Assembly: GCA_035508435.1 (NCBI GenBank)
Contig: DATJNA010000070.1
Span: 1 to 64,000, forward strand
DNA: 64,000 nt
Origin: JASHVB01 sp035508435
GTDB lineage: Bacteria; Pseudomonadota; Alphaproteobacteria; Acetobacterales; Acetobacteraceae
Direction of reading: 5' to 3'
Made by a program: the position numbers and the translations under genes
Shown: positions 53,629 through 61,023 of the stretch, in pieces
How the letters are laid out: every line of letters starts with the position of its first letter
How positions within the stretch are numbered: position 1 is the first letter of the stretch
Notes under the pieces: generated by a model
What the model was told of the DNA's origin: nothing
The model's input: only the letters and a program-made list of their open reading frames with translations
Databases searched by the model: none

Positions 53629-54537
53629 TCATTGCCCTGCCTCGGCAAACAGCGCCGCCAGGTCGGCGTGGTTGGTCAGCCAGCACAGCGGGCTCCGCTG
53701 CACCAGTGCCAGCGAATCCAACAGCGCGATCGCACCGTACGGCCGGCCGAACACGTGCGCGTGTACCGTGATGTCCAGGCTCGCATAAGGGCTGCCCAGC
53801 GCCGGCCAGCCGGCAACGATCCGCGCCAGCGTGCGGGTGAACGCATCCGGCTCGTTACCGTAACGGACATACAGCGGCATGTCGTTCACCTCCATGGTGA
53901 AGGGCATGCCGAGCAAGGGACCGGCCTCGGTTGGGATCGGGTAGGGCAGGTCGGCGTCGAACATATCGGCGTGCCAACGGAATCCGGCGCGCGCGAGAAG
54001 CTGCGAGGTGACAATGCTCGCGGTGCAACGCGGACTGAGCCAGCCTCGCGGCGCGCGGCCGGCGGTGCGCGTCAGCACCTCGGCACAGCGGGCAATGTCG
54101 TCGCGTTCCGCCTCGGGGGTCAGGTAGGGCGGGATCGTGCCCTGGCTCCAGCCATGCGCGGCGATGGTGTGGCCGTCTGCCTCGATCGCGGCCGGCAGCG
54201 ACGGATAGCGCTCCGCCACCACGCCGCTGGTGTAGAACACCGCGCGCACGCCGCTGCCGCGGAGCAGGTCCAAAAGGCGGGATGCGCCGACCTTCGGGCC
54301 GTATTCCGCCCATGACAGAGCTTGCAGATCGGGCACCCCCGGCCGCAGCGGATTGCCCATCGGGCCGATGCCGGGCGCGCTGCCTTCCGCCCAGCCTTCC
54401 AGCATGACGTTGACCGACACCGCGAGGGGCCGTCCGGCCGGCCAGCCTGCCGGCACCGCGGCTGCGCCGGGCCACCTGTCGACATTGGACCGGGCGGTTG
54501 CGAGGCCATGCGGTTTCGCGGTCGTGGGATCTGCCAT
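53629..54537 (-). CDS. Polysaccharide deacetylase-family protein (NodB-like fold)
   Basis: A 302-residue protein with the layout of allantoinase/chitin-deacetylase-like polysaccharide deacetylases: PLAVSVNVMLEGWAEGS, LLRGSGVRAVFYTSGVVAER, IAAHGWSQG, GWLSPRCTAS and DITVHAHVFGRP. The usual T-F-D-D motif is altered to VNVMLEG, as in the subgroup acting on small amides. The substrate is uncertain. The ATG at 54537 follows a GGGAGA site. It lies 50 bp after the EthD gene on the same strand, so the two are likely co-transcribed. Confidence 0.83.
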   Translation of the reverse strand: MADPTTAKPHGLATARSNVDRWPGAAAVPAGWPAGRPLAVSVNVMLEGWAEGSAPGIGPMGNPLRPGVPDLQALSWAEYGPKVGASRLLDLLRGSGVRAVFYTSGVVAERYPSLPAAIEADGHTIAAHGWSQGTIPPYLTPEAERDDIARCAEVLTRTAGRAPRGWLSPRCTASIVTSQLLARAGFRWHADMFDADLPYPIPTEAGPLLGMPFTMEVNDMPLYVRYGNEPDAFTRTLARIVAGWPALGSPYASLDITVHAHVFGRPYGAIALLDSLALVQRSPLCWLTNHADLAALFAEAGQ

Positions 54538-54586
54538 TCTGCTGGTCTCCCGTGCGGCGGCAGAGGGCAGGGCCCTGTGCGCCCGG

Positions 54587-54898
54587 TCAGGCCAGCACGT
54601 CGTTGACCTGAATGATCGGCTGCACGTTGGTGAAATTGGCAATGTCCGCCATGATCTCCTGGCCATGCGCCGCCAGCGCTTGCTCCAGTTCCGCGACCGA
54701 GCCGAAGGTCAGTAACGCCGTGACCGAGTAAGTGGCCGCGGCGCCGCCCGGAGCGCCAACGCCTTGCAATATTTTCGCCTCGCGCAGGCCCATGGCGTTC
54801 CAGCGTTCGCCGACCATCGGAACGTGCCGATCGAGATAATACTTAAGGTCGAACTTCGCATCGGGGGTGGCGGGGTACATCACGCTGACGACGATCAT
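54587..54898 (-). CDS. EthD-family protein
   Basis: A 103-residue ferredoxin-like-fold protein: MIVVSVMYPATPDAKFDLKY, then YLDRHVPMVGERW and the C-terminal ADIANFTNVQPIIQVND. EthD-type proteins are small dimeric partners or enzymes in degradation pathways; the exact role is unknown. GGAGAGGAG a few bases upstream fixes the ATG at 54898. Upstream open frames run into tandem repeats and are rejected. Confidence 0.85.
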   Translation of the reverse strand: MIVVSVMYPATPDAKFDLKYYLDRHVPMVGERWNAMGLREAKILQGVGAPGGAAATYSVTALLTFGSVAELEQALAAHGQEIMADIANFTNVQPIIQVNDVLA

Positions 54899-55010
54899 TT
54901 CATGCTCCTCTCCCGGTGCCGGCCGCCGCGGTTCCGCGACCAATGCCGGCATCCTATCCCGCGCGGTGCACCGAGGATACCAGCGATCCGGACCTGCAAG
55001 AGATGTGACC

Positions 55011-55166
55011 AAGTCCGGCAACCGCGATCCATGGCGGGCAGAGACAGGACCCAATCCGGCAGCCGCGATCCATGGTGGGCAGAGACGGGATCCAGTCCGG
55101 CAGCCGCGATCCGCGCCGAACGCGCTGCGATCAAGTCCAGATAAACGCGCTGCGATCAAGTCCAGG
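55011..55166. repeat. Two adjacent tandem-repeat families
   Basis: About 2.5 copies of a 41-42-bp unit containing ccgcgatccatgg (55011-55117) are followed by two copies of a 24-bp unit containing acgcgctgcgatcaagtcca (55119-55142, 55143-55166). They lie in the 420-bp gap between the EthD and anti-sigma genes; no gene is supported there. Confidence 0.8.
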
Positions 55167-55318
55167 TCGCAGCGATCCGCCACCGGGCGAGCGGTGACCG
55201 AAGCCGGGTACTGGCGGCCCGCGGCCCGAAGCGCCGCGGCCAAATCCGGCGTGGATCGGTCGCTTGCCGGCGGCGATCGATCGGCGCACCGGCGCAATGC
55301 CGCGCGGCCGGCCGTGCT

Positions 55319-56023
55319 TCAATCGACCACGTGCAAGGTTCCCGCATACAGCACCGGCCCCTGCGGCCGGCCGGTCGGGGATCCGCCCTTTTGCTCCAGG
55401 CTGATCAGCAGTTGGGTGCCATTGGCCGGGACATGCGGCGAGGCCACGCCGCGTCCCCGCGCCGGCAGCACACCCAGCGGGATCGGTATGCTCGCACCTT
55501 GCGGCAGCGCCCAGAGCTCGAGGTCCTTGTCGGCCGCGACTGCGACCGCGCGCAGTGCGAACACGCGCAACGTGCCATCGGGCTGCCATTGCGCCATGTA
55601 GGCGGGCGCGGCGGTGCCCGATGGCAGCAGCGCGGCAACCGGCAGGGCGGGCGGTGGACGCAGCACGATGAACGCTGCCAGACCGGCCGCCAGGGCCAGT
55701 CCCGCGGCACTGGCGCAGCGCCAAAGCGCCAGGCTGCGCCACGCCCGCACGGCCACGCTCGCGGGCGCGGCGATGCCACCGGCGGCGACCGGCGCAGCAG
55801 TGTCGATCGATGCGGTCAACCGCTGCCACAGCGCATCGGGCGGCAACGCTTCATCCGCCATCGCGGACAGCGGGTGCAGGCGCTCCTCCCACGCCGCGAT
55901 CGCCCGGCGCAGCGCCGGGTCTGCCGCGGCGCGCATCGCGACCTGGCGCGCCGTCGCGGGATCCAGCGTGCCCAGCACGTATTCCGCCGCCAGCAATTCG
56001 CGATCGTCCGGCAGGTCGCTCAT
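55319..56023 (-). CDS. RskA-type anti-sigma factor
   Basis: A 234-residue protein: a cytoplasmic N-terminal sigma-binding domain (LPDDRELLAAEYVLGTLDPA, then ALRRAIAAWEERLHPL), one membrane helix (ASAAGLALAAGLAAFIVL), and a periplasmic RskA domain (DLELWALPQGASIPIPLGVL, GTQLLISLEQKGGSPTGRPQ, then GPVLYAG). It should hold the ECF sigma factor inactive at the membrane until regulated proteolysis. The ATG overlaps the sigma gene's stop (ATGA). Confidence 0.92.
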   Translation of the reverse strand: MSDLPDDRELLAAEYVLGTLDPATARQVAMRAAADPALRRAIAAWEERLHPLSAMADEALPPDALWQRLTASIDTAAPVAAGGIAAPASVAVRAWRSLALWRCASAAGLALAAGLAAFIVLRPPPALPVAALLPSGTAAPAYMAQWQPDGTLRVFALRAVAVAADKDLELWALPQGASIPIPLGVLPARGRGVASPHVPANGTQLLISLEQKGGSPTGRPQGPVLYAGTLHVVD

Positions 56024-56607
56024 GACTCGAGACACGCTTTCAGGGCCTGCAAGCCACGGCGGATCCAGGATTTCACCGTGCCCAGCGGGCGTTCCAGCCG
56101 CTCGGCAAGCTCGGCATGCGACAGGCCCTCGACAAACGCCATCACGATGACCTGCCGCTGACCTTGCTCCAGGCCGTTCAGGCAGCGATGCAGGGCCTGA
56201 CCGGTCGCGCTGGCCAACAACCGGTCGAGCGCGCCTGGCGCTTCGTCCGCTGCTTCGGGCAGGTCGACGCCGGTGACTTCGCGCGCCCGTCTGCGCATGG
56301 CGTCAATGGCGCGGTAGCGCACCAGCCCGGTCAGCCACGCCGCCACCGAGCCCCGCGCCGGGTCGAACAATGCGGCACGCTGCCAGACCTGGAGCAATGC
56401 GTCATGCACCGCGTCGGCGGCCAGCGTCGGCTGTCGCGTGATGCGGAGCGCGAGGCCATAGAGGCGCTTCGACTCGAGATCATACAGACGGCGGAACGCG
56501 GTGCGGTCGCCGGCGCCGCACCGCGTCAACAACGCCGACAGCGTTGCGTCCTCCGAGCGAGGGTCCGGCGGGCCGGGGAATCGTTCTGTAGCGGCCAAGT
56601 GGACCAT
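56020..56607 (-). CDS. ECF sigma factor (SigK/RpoE-like)
   Basis: A 195-residue two-domain sigma factor. Region 2: LYGLALRITRQPTLAADAVH followed by DALLQVWQRAALFDP. Region 4: LEQGQRQVIVMAFVEGLSHA, then ELAERLERPLGTVKSWIRRG. It directs RNA polymerase to stress or envelope genes and is controlled by the coupled anti-sigma factor. The ATG at 56607 is preceded by GGAAGAGG; the open frame further upstream contains a dispersed repeat and is rejected. A fasciclin gene lies divergently 400 bp away, a candidate target. Confidence 0.92.
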   Translation of the reverse strand: MVHLAATERFPGPPDPRSEDATLSALLTRCGAGDRTAFRRLYDLESKRLYGLALRITRQPTLAADAVHDALLQVWQRAALFDPARGSVAAWLTGLVRYRAIDAMRRRAREVTGVDLPEAADEAPGALDRLLASATGQALHRCLNGLEQGQRQVIVMAFVEGLSHAELAERLERPLGTVKSWIRRGLQALKACLES

Positions 56608-56703
56608 ACCTCTTCCGGCACCAAGGACGCGCGCCCAAGCCGGCGAATTCCAGCAGTGCGCGCTCGGCGAGACAAGCAGCGTGCCGGAACTGCCGTACCC
56701 CAT

Positions 56704-56812
56704 GTCATTGCGAGACGCGAAGCGACGCAGCAATCCAGGTCGGGTGGGCGCATGGACCGTTCGCCAGCCTTTCCGAACCAGATTGCGGCGTTGCCTGGCA
56801 CCTCGCGATGAC
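56704..56812. mobile_element. Approx. 110-bp palindromic dispersed element (REP/MITE-like), copy 3
   Basis: The left arm gtcattgcgagacgcgaagc continues through gcagcaatccagg; the right arm ccagattgcggcgttgcctg runs to gatgac. It is the cleanest copy, with a 35-bp core and no tandem extension. It lies between the divergent ECF sigma and fasciclin genes, where it could affect both promoters. Confidence 0.7.
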
Positions 56813-57006
56813 GTGGGGTGCGTGCCGCACGCTGCTGCAATGGCGGCGCCAGGGGTTGCCATGCGCCTCTTACGCGCAACGCGGACTGCCGGATGCAGAC
56901 AGCAGCCCGGCGATTTCTTTTCGCGCGCCTGCATCCAGCGGACGGACCCCTCCGTAGTGCGAACGGCGCCACTGAACGGCGCAGGCAAAACGAAGAGGAT
57001 GATCCC

Positions 57007-57597
57007 ATGCGAGTTTCAGGTTTTCTGCTGGCCGCCGGTGTGGCGATGCTGGCATCGACGGCGCTGGTCCCGGCGCAGGCGCAAATGACCGGCACGGCGA
57101 CGCAGGTCTCGGAGCGTACCGTCATGGTTGGCGGCGCGCCGATGTTTCCGTCGAAGAACATCATTCAGAATGCGGTGAATTCGAAAGACCACACCACGCT
57201 GGTGGCGGCGGTGAAGGCCGCCGGTCTGGTCGATACACTGCAAGGGCCGGGCCCGTTCACCGTGTTCGCACCCACCAACGCGGCATTCGACAAGCTGCCG
57301 CCGGGCACGGTGACGACGCTGCTGAAGCCTGAGAACAAGGCGATGCTGACGGCGATCCTGACCTATCACGTGGTCGCCGGCCGCTATACCGAGGCCGCGC
57401 TGATGAACCTGGTGCAGGCCGGCCACGGCAAGGCGATGTTGCAGACCGTGCAGGGTGAGCCTCTGACGATCGCCATGGGCGGCGGCCGGCTCTGGGTGGA
57501 AGGCGCCAAGGGCGGCAAGGCGGAGATCACCGTGCCGGACGTGACGCAGTCGAACGGCGTGATCCAGGTGGTCAACGCGGTGCTGTTGCCGCAATAA
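57007..57597 (+). CDS. Secreted fasciclin-domain protein
   Basis: A 196-residue protein with a signal peptide (GFLLAAGVAMLASTALVPAQ, cleaved near AQAQ) and one FAS1 domain: HTTLVAAVKAAGLVDTLQGP, the FTVFAPTNAAFDKLPPGTV box, LTYHVVAGRYT (second H-box), and the ending SNGVIQVVNAVLLP. It resembles MPT70-like secreted proteins of unclear adhesive or envelope function. It is divergent from an ECF sigma/RskA pair, the arrangement known for SigK control of mpt70/mpt83 in mycobacteria. Confidence 0.93.
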   Translation: MRVSGFLLAAGVAMLASTALVPAQAQMTGTATQVSERTVMVGGAPMFPSKNIIQNAVNSKDHTTLVAAVKAAGLVDTLQGPGPFTVFAPTNAAFDKLPPGTVTTLLKPENKAMLTAILTYHVVAGRYTEAALMNLVQAGHGKAMLQTVQGEPLTIAMGGGRLWVEGAKGGKAEITVPDVTQSNGVIQVVNAVLLPQ

Positions 57598-57654
57598 GCC
57601 GGCACCGTCACGGCACCCTGAGATCAGTCACCCACTCCCGGCAGCCTGAGTTCA

Positions 57655-57689
57655 GTCCCCGCTCGCGGATGGTGTCCGCAAGCGGGGAC
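57655..57689. terminator. Strong hairpin between convergent genes
   Basis: A 15-bp stem with one mismatch (gtccccgctcgcgga/tccgcaagcggggac) and a 5-nt loop lies between the fasciclin gene and the CmcJ-type gene, which end towards each other. It probably works as a bidirectional terminator, although no long T-tract flanks it. Confidence 0.6.
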
Positions 57690-57697
57690 GGTTCGGG

Positions 57698-58528
57698 TCA
57701 ACTGAACAGGAAGGTGCGGAGCTCGATGCTCTCGCGGGGGAGAATGTCGGGGCCGGCGGTCGGATCCTCGAACGCGGTGTGCGGCGCGAAGCGGGCGGTG
57801 CCGTCGGTCATCGAATCGTAGCACTTCAGCAGCAGCGCCTCGTCCGGCTGCATCTCCGGCACATAGAACCAGCGGTGCAGCGGATTGTACTTCACCGCGT
57901 AGGTCTCACCGACGCGATCGCGATACACCAGATCGGAGCCGACGAGATCGTTATGCGCCACGGTGCGTGCATCGCACACCGCGAGCGGCGCATCGCGCAA
58001 CGGGCCGCGGATCGGCCGCCACAGATTCACCACCTGCACGCGGCCGCGCAGCAACGCGTCCGCTTCGTCGCCGAGCAAGTCGTGCACGCGCTGTGGGCCG
58101 GATGTTTCCGTGTGGTCCACGTGCACGCGCGGCACCGGCTGACGCAGCGCGCCGGCGGTGCGATCCTCGGTCCCGGCGACGCGCTTGCGCACGGTGTGGT
58201 CGAACACGAACACGCGCTTCGCGCCGGTTGCCTCGGCGAGTGCCGCGGCGGCCTCCGGGTAATAGACGCGGCGGACTTCCTCGTCGTCATAGAAGTCGCG
58301 CACCGCGCTCCTCTGATGCAGCAGGGCGAAACCCTCGCGGTCGAGCGACACATCCCGTTCCAGCGGGCGGGCGCTATGGATCGGCACGATATGCGAGTCG
58401 GTCACGATGTTCGAACGCGGCACGCCGGCCGGCGGATCATAGGTGTAGTTGCGCGGCCGCTCGGTCATCGGCGCGAGATAGTGCAGCGTGGCCTCGACCT
58501 GCGGCAGGGAATCGATCGACAGACTCAT
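57698..58528 (-). CDS. CmcJ/NvfI-family oxidoreductase
   Basis: A 276-residue protein matching the CmcJ/NvfI family (cephamycin 7-alpha-methoxylase partner and fungal tailoring enzymes). Visible are RDFYDDEEVRRVYYPEAAA, the putative metal site RVHVDHT (H136, D138), VVNLWRPIRGPL, GETYAVKYNPLHRWFYVPEM, and DGTARFAPHTAFEDP. In bacteria such proteins are usually outside antibiotic clusters and their substrates are unknown; here too no biosynthetic cluster is present. Confidence 0.85.
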   Translation of the reverse strand: MSLSIDSLPQVEATLHYLAPMTERPRNYTYDPPAGVPRSNIVTDSHIVPIHSARPLERDVSLDREGFALLHQRSAVRDFYDDEEVRRVYYPEAAAALAEATGAKRVFVFDHTVRKRVAGTEDRTAGALRQPVPRVHVDHTETSGPQRVHDLLGDEADALLRGRVQVVNLWRPIRGPLRDAPLAVCDARTVAHNDLVGSDLVYRDRVGETYAVKYNPLHRWFYVPEMQPDEALLLKCYDSMTDGTARFAPHTAFEDPTAGPDILPRESIELRTFLFS

Positions 58529-58573
58529 AGGGTGGCATCCTTGTTTGATGGTGGATGGGGCCGGTGGCCGGTG

Positions 58574-58825
58574 TCAGAACGGGCGGCTGGCGCGCCAGAA
58601 CCACTCGTTGGTCTCGTGCCAGACATCGGCGTGCGAGGCACGCATGTCGCGCAGCTCGCGTTCGGAGAGCGATGCCAGCTCATGCCGCTCGCCCATCCGC
58701 CGGCGCCACAGGCGGAGTGTCTCGCCGATGCGGTCGAGCAATGACGGCCGCGACGGCGCGCCAAAGCTTGGCGCCAACGCAATCGCCTGAGAATTTGTCA
58801 GTGACCGATGAACCAGGGCGGCCAT
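58574..58825 (-). CDS. DUF1127-domain protein
   Basis: An 83-residue protein. The C-terminal half contains the DUF1127 motif (LWRRRMGERHELASLSEREL, then RDMRASHADVWHE), rich in Arg and typical of small alphaproteobacterial regulators that include RNA-binding, phosphate- and carbon-responsive members. GAGGAGG precedes the ATG at 58825. It is divergent from a GcvA-like LysR gene with 114 bp between the starts, so it is a likely target of that regulator. Confidence 0.85.
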   Translation of the reverse strand: MAALVHRSLTNSQAIALAPSFGAPSRPSLLDRIGETLRLWRRRMGERHELASLSERELRDMRASHADVWHETNEWFWRASRPF

Positions 58826-58939
58826 GGCCTCCTCCTCATGATGGGTTCGTTGCGCCGAGACATGAGCGCCGCGGCCGTTTCCGACAAAGGATGAATTGTC
58901 CTGCTTCACATGAGACAATGTCATGCATAGATAGGGCGC
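58826..58939. promoter_or_regulatory. Shared divergent promoter region, DUF1127 / LysR
   Basis: A 114-bp intergenic region with an AT-rich core containing cacatgagacaatgtcatgc. The atgagacaatgtcat-type dyad is a plausible LysR box (T-N11-A type). No exact promoter elements are assigned. Confidence 0.4.
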
Positions 58940-59881
58940 ATGGCGGTGCTCCCCTCGCTCAATGGCCTGCGTGCGTTTGAGGCGGCGGCGCGCCACCTCA
59001 GCTTCACCCGCGCCGCGGCCGAGCTGAACGTGACGCAGACCGCGATCAGCCATCAGATCCGCCGCCTGGAGGAGCAACTCGGCATTGCCTTGTTCGAGCG
59101 TGGCAACCGCACGCTGGCTTTGACGCGGGAGGCGCAGGGTTACCTGCCGGCGGTGCGTGCCGCGTTCGAGGACCTGCGCCAGGCCACCGCGCGGCTGCAA
59201 CGGCCGGAACGCGAGGCGGTGCTGACCGTCAGCACCACCGCGTCGCTGGCGGCGAAATGGCTGGTCTCGCGCGTGGCGGCGTTCCAGGACGCGCATCCGC
59301 GGATCGAGGTGCGCATCACCACGTCCTCCGACCTGGTGGATTTCCGCCGCGAGCAAATCGACATGGGCGTGCGCTACGGCCGCGGGTCCTGGCCAGGACT
59401 GCGCGCGGCGTGGCTGATGGCCGAGGACATCTTCCCGGTGTGCAGTCCGGCATTGCTGACCGGCGAGAAGCCGCTGCGCCGGCCGGAGGACCTGGCGCGC
59501 CACACCTTGCTTCATGCGACGGCATCGCGCGAGGACTGGCAGTTGTGGCTGACGGCGGCCGGGTTGCCCAAGTCGCTGGCGGCGCGCCGCGGCCTGAGCT
59601 TCGATCAGAGTTTTATGGCGATCCAGGCGGCAATGGACGGGCTGGGCGTGGCGCTGGGCCGCACGCCGTATGTGGAGGCTGACCTTGCCGCCGGCCGCCT
59701 GGTGGTGCCGTTCGACGTAGTTCTGCCGGCGGATGCCGGGTTCTACGTGGTCGCGCCGGAGGACACTGCCGAGCTGCCCAAGATCGCCTTGTTCCGCGAC
59801 TGGTTGATCGGGTCGGTGGCACCGGGGGCCGTGGCGCCGCCGCCGGAAGCGCCACCGCCGCGGGGTACGGCGAGAGGCTGA
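58940..59881 (+). CDS. LysR-family transcriptional regulator (GcvA-like)
   Basis: A 313-residue protein. The N-terminal winged HTH is of the GcvA subgroup (LPSLNGLRAFEAAARHLSFT, then RAAAELNVTQTAISHQIRRL). The effector domain includes VSTTASLAAKWLVSRVAAFQ, MGVRYGRGSWPGLRA and LSFDQSFMAIQAAMDGLGVA. The Pro/Ala-rich C-terminal tail is extra. It is divergent from the DUF1127 gene, which it probably regulates. Effector unknown. Confidence 0.92.
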   Translation: MAVLPSLNGLRAFEAAARHLSFTRAAAELNVTQTAISHQIRRLEEQLGIALFERGNRTLALTREAQGYLPAVRAAFEDLRQATARLQRPEREAVLTVSTTASLAAKWLVSRVAAFQDAHPRIEVRITTSSDLVDFRREQIDMGVRYGRGSWPGLRAAWLMAEDIFPVCSPALLTGEKPLRRPEDLARHTLLHATASREDWQLWLTAAGLPKSLAARRGLSFDQSFMAIQAAMDGLGVALGRTPYVEADLAAGRLVVPFDVVLPADAGFYVVAPEDTAELPKIALFRDWLIGSVAPGAVAPPPEAPPPRGTARG

Positions 59882-59888
59882 CGCGGCA

Positions 59889-59988
59889 CAAATGTTGGGA
59901 GGCTAACGCTTCGATCCCATTGGGCACCGACAATCTCAGTCGTTACCAGGGTCCGCGTGGGATGCAAGTGTCAGAGTCACAACACTAG
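59889..59988. mobile_element. 100-bp inverted-repeat element, copy 1
   Basis: About 90% identical over its right 80 bp to the element at 60843-60942 (shared tcgttaccagggtccgcgtg and gtcacaacac). The left end is degraded here. It lies just after the LysR gene. Confidence 0.7.
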
Positions 59989-60284
59989 CGTGGCGTCATC
60001 ACGATCTGTGCCGGGAAATTCGGCCCGATAAGAGTGCTGGTACCGTTCCCGTTGTTCATCAGCAGGGCCTGCCCACCCGTGCCCGGCATGCTGACCATCC
60101 CCATCGATCCCATGTTGCCGGTCACGACGCCCATCCCGCGCGGGGTCATGACCGGGGCGCCGAGCGACGGCAACGCAGACGATAACGGTGCTATCGGAGT
60201 TGCATAATCCGGGGCGGCGATCGATGTCTTCGCAGCGGCAAACAGCAGTGTGGCGGCACCAGCCAGGACAAGGGCCTTGCGCAT
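59985..60284 (-). CDS. Small secreted Gly/Met-rich protein
   Basis: A 99-residue protein with a good signal peptide (MRKALVLAGAATLLFAAAKT, then SIA-AP). The mature part is rich in Gly, Met and Asn (VVTGNMGSMGMVSMPGTGGQ, LLMNNGNGTSTLIGPNFPAQ). Family not recognised. A GGAGATG ribosome site supports the ATG at 60284. The 3' end touches the right end of the 100-bp element. Confidence 0.65.
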   Translation of the reverse strand: MRKALVLAGAATLLFAAAKTSIAAPDYATPIAPLSSALPSLGAPVMTPRGMGVVTGNMGSMGMVSMPGTGGQALLMNNGNGTSTLIGPNFPAQIVMTPR

Positions 60285-60482
60285 TGTTCATCTCCAGGGT
60301 TCGAGGGCGCGGGCAGGGCTGTCTGCCGCGCTCGGCGGCCCCGGACGAAGCTCGGCGGTCGTCGATGCAGCCCATATCGGTGCTTCTTACCCGCCGTCCG
60401 AATGCAGTATCGGCATTCCGGCATGCGCCGAAGGCATCTCGGCCATATCTGGAACGATACCGTCCGTGCGGGCAGCGCGGCG

Positions 60483-60694
60483 ATGCCGGGGTGGTGCGGC
60501 GACTTCAGTCCTGGTTCTCACTATGCCGCGGACCGGGTGATCGAGGCGCATCTCTATCACCGCGTGCGCAAGTTTCTCGCCCGGCGCCACAAGATGCCGC
60601 CGCGAAGCAGCGGATTGCTCCGCATGGCGGCGGTCTTCGGCGCATGGGTGTGTTGAGATCACGCCTGTGCCGCCGATCGGGCGCAATGTCGTGA
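60483..60694 (+). pseudogene. Group II intron reverse transcriptase C-terminal remnant
   Basis: The frame reads DFSPGSHYAADRVIEAHLYH then RVRKFLARRHKMPPRSSG and VFG. This resembles the end of group II intron maturases (YFS-G-AYRAVD-RVRRFL-RRHK-VFGELGVLRL). The expected G-V-L-R appears in a second frame (RMGVLRSRLCRR), showing a frameshift. The rest of the enzyme is absent. The whole gap 60285-60842 is otherwise without a gene. Confidence 0.5.
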
Positions 60695-60842
60695 GCCTGC
60701 CAGGAAGCCAGTCGGAACGCCGGATGCGGGAGGACCGCACGTCGGGTTGGATGAGCGGAGAGGGGCGACGGACTGCCACGCGGCAGCGTGCCTCTGCTCG
60801 ACTCTGCTATCTTTATGGTGAATCTGGGCTGCGATCCCGGTT

Positions 60843-60942
60843 CTGGTGTTGTGACCCTAACGCTTCGATGCCATTGGGCATCGACAATCTGAGTCGTTAC
60901 CAGGGTCCGCGTGGGATACAAGCGTCGGAGTCACAACACCAG
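60843..60942. mobile_element. 100-bp inverted-repeat element (MITE-like), copy 2
   Basis: The ends are perfect 13-bp inverted repeats, ctggtgttgtgac and gtcacaacaccag. An internal hairpin, tcgatgcc-attg-ggcatcga, is present. It is the same family as 59889-59988, in the same orientation, about 950 bp away. Confidence 0.8.
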
Positions 60943-61023
60943 CGACCCGGTCATTCCGACAATGCGCATGACTCCCATTCACAAGCGCCGCAGGTTACTG
61001 GCGGCACAGCGCCTCGCCGTTCG

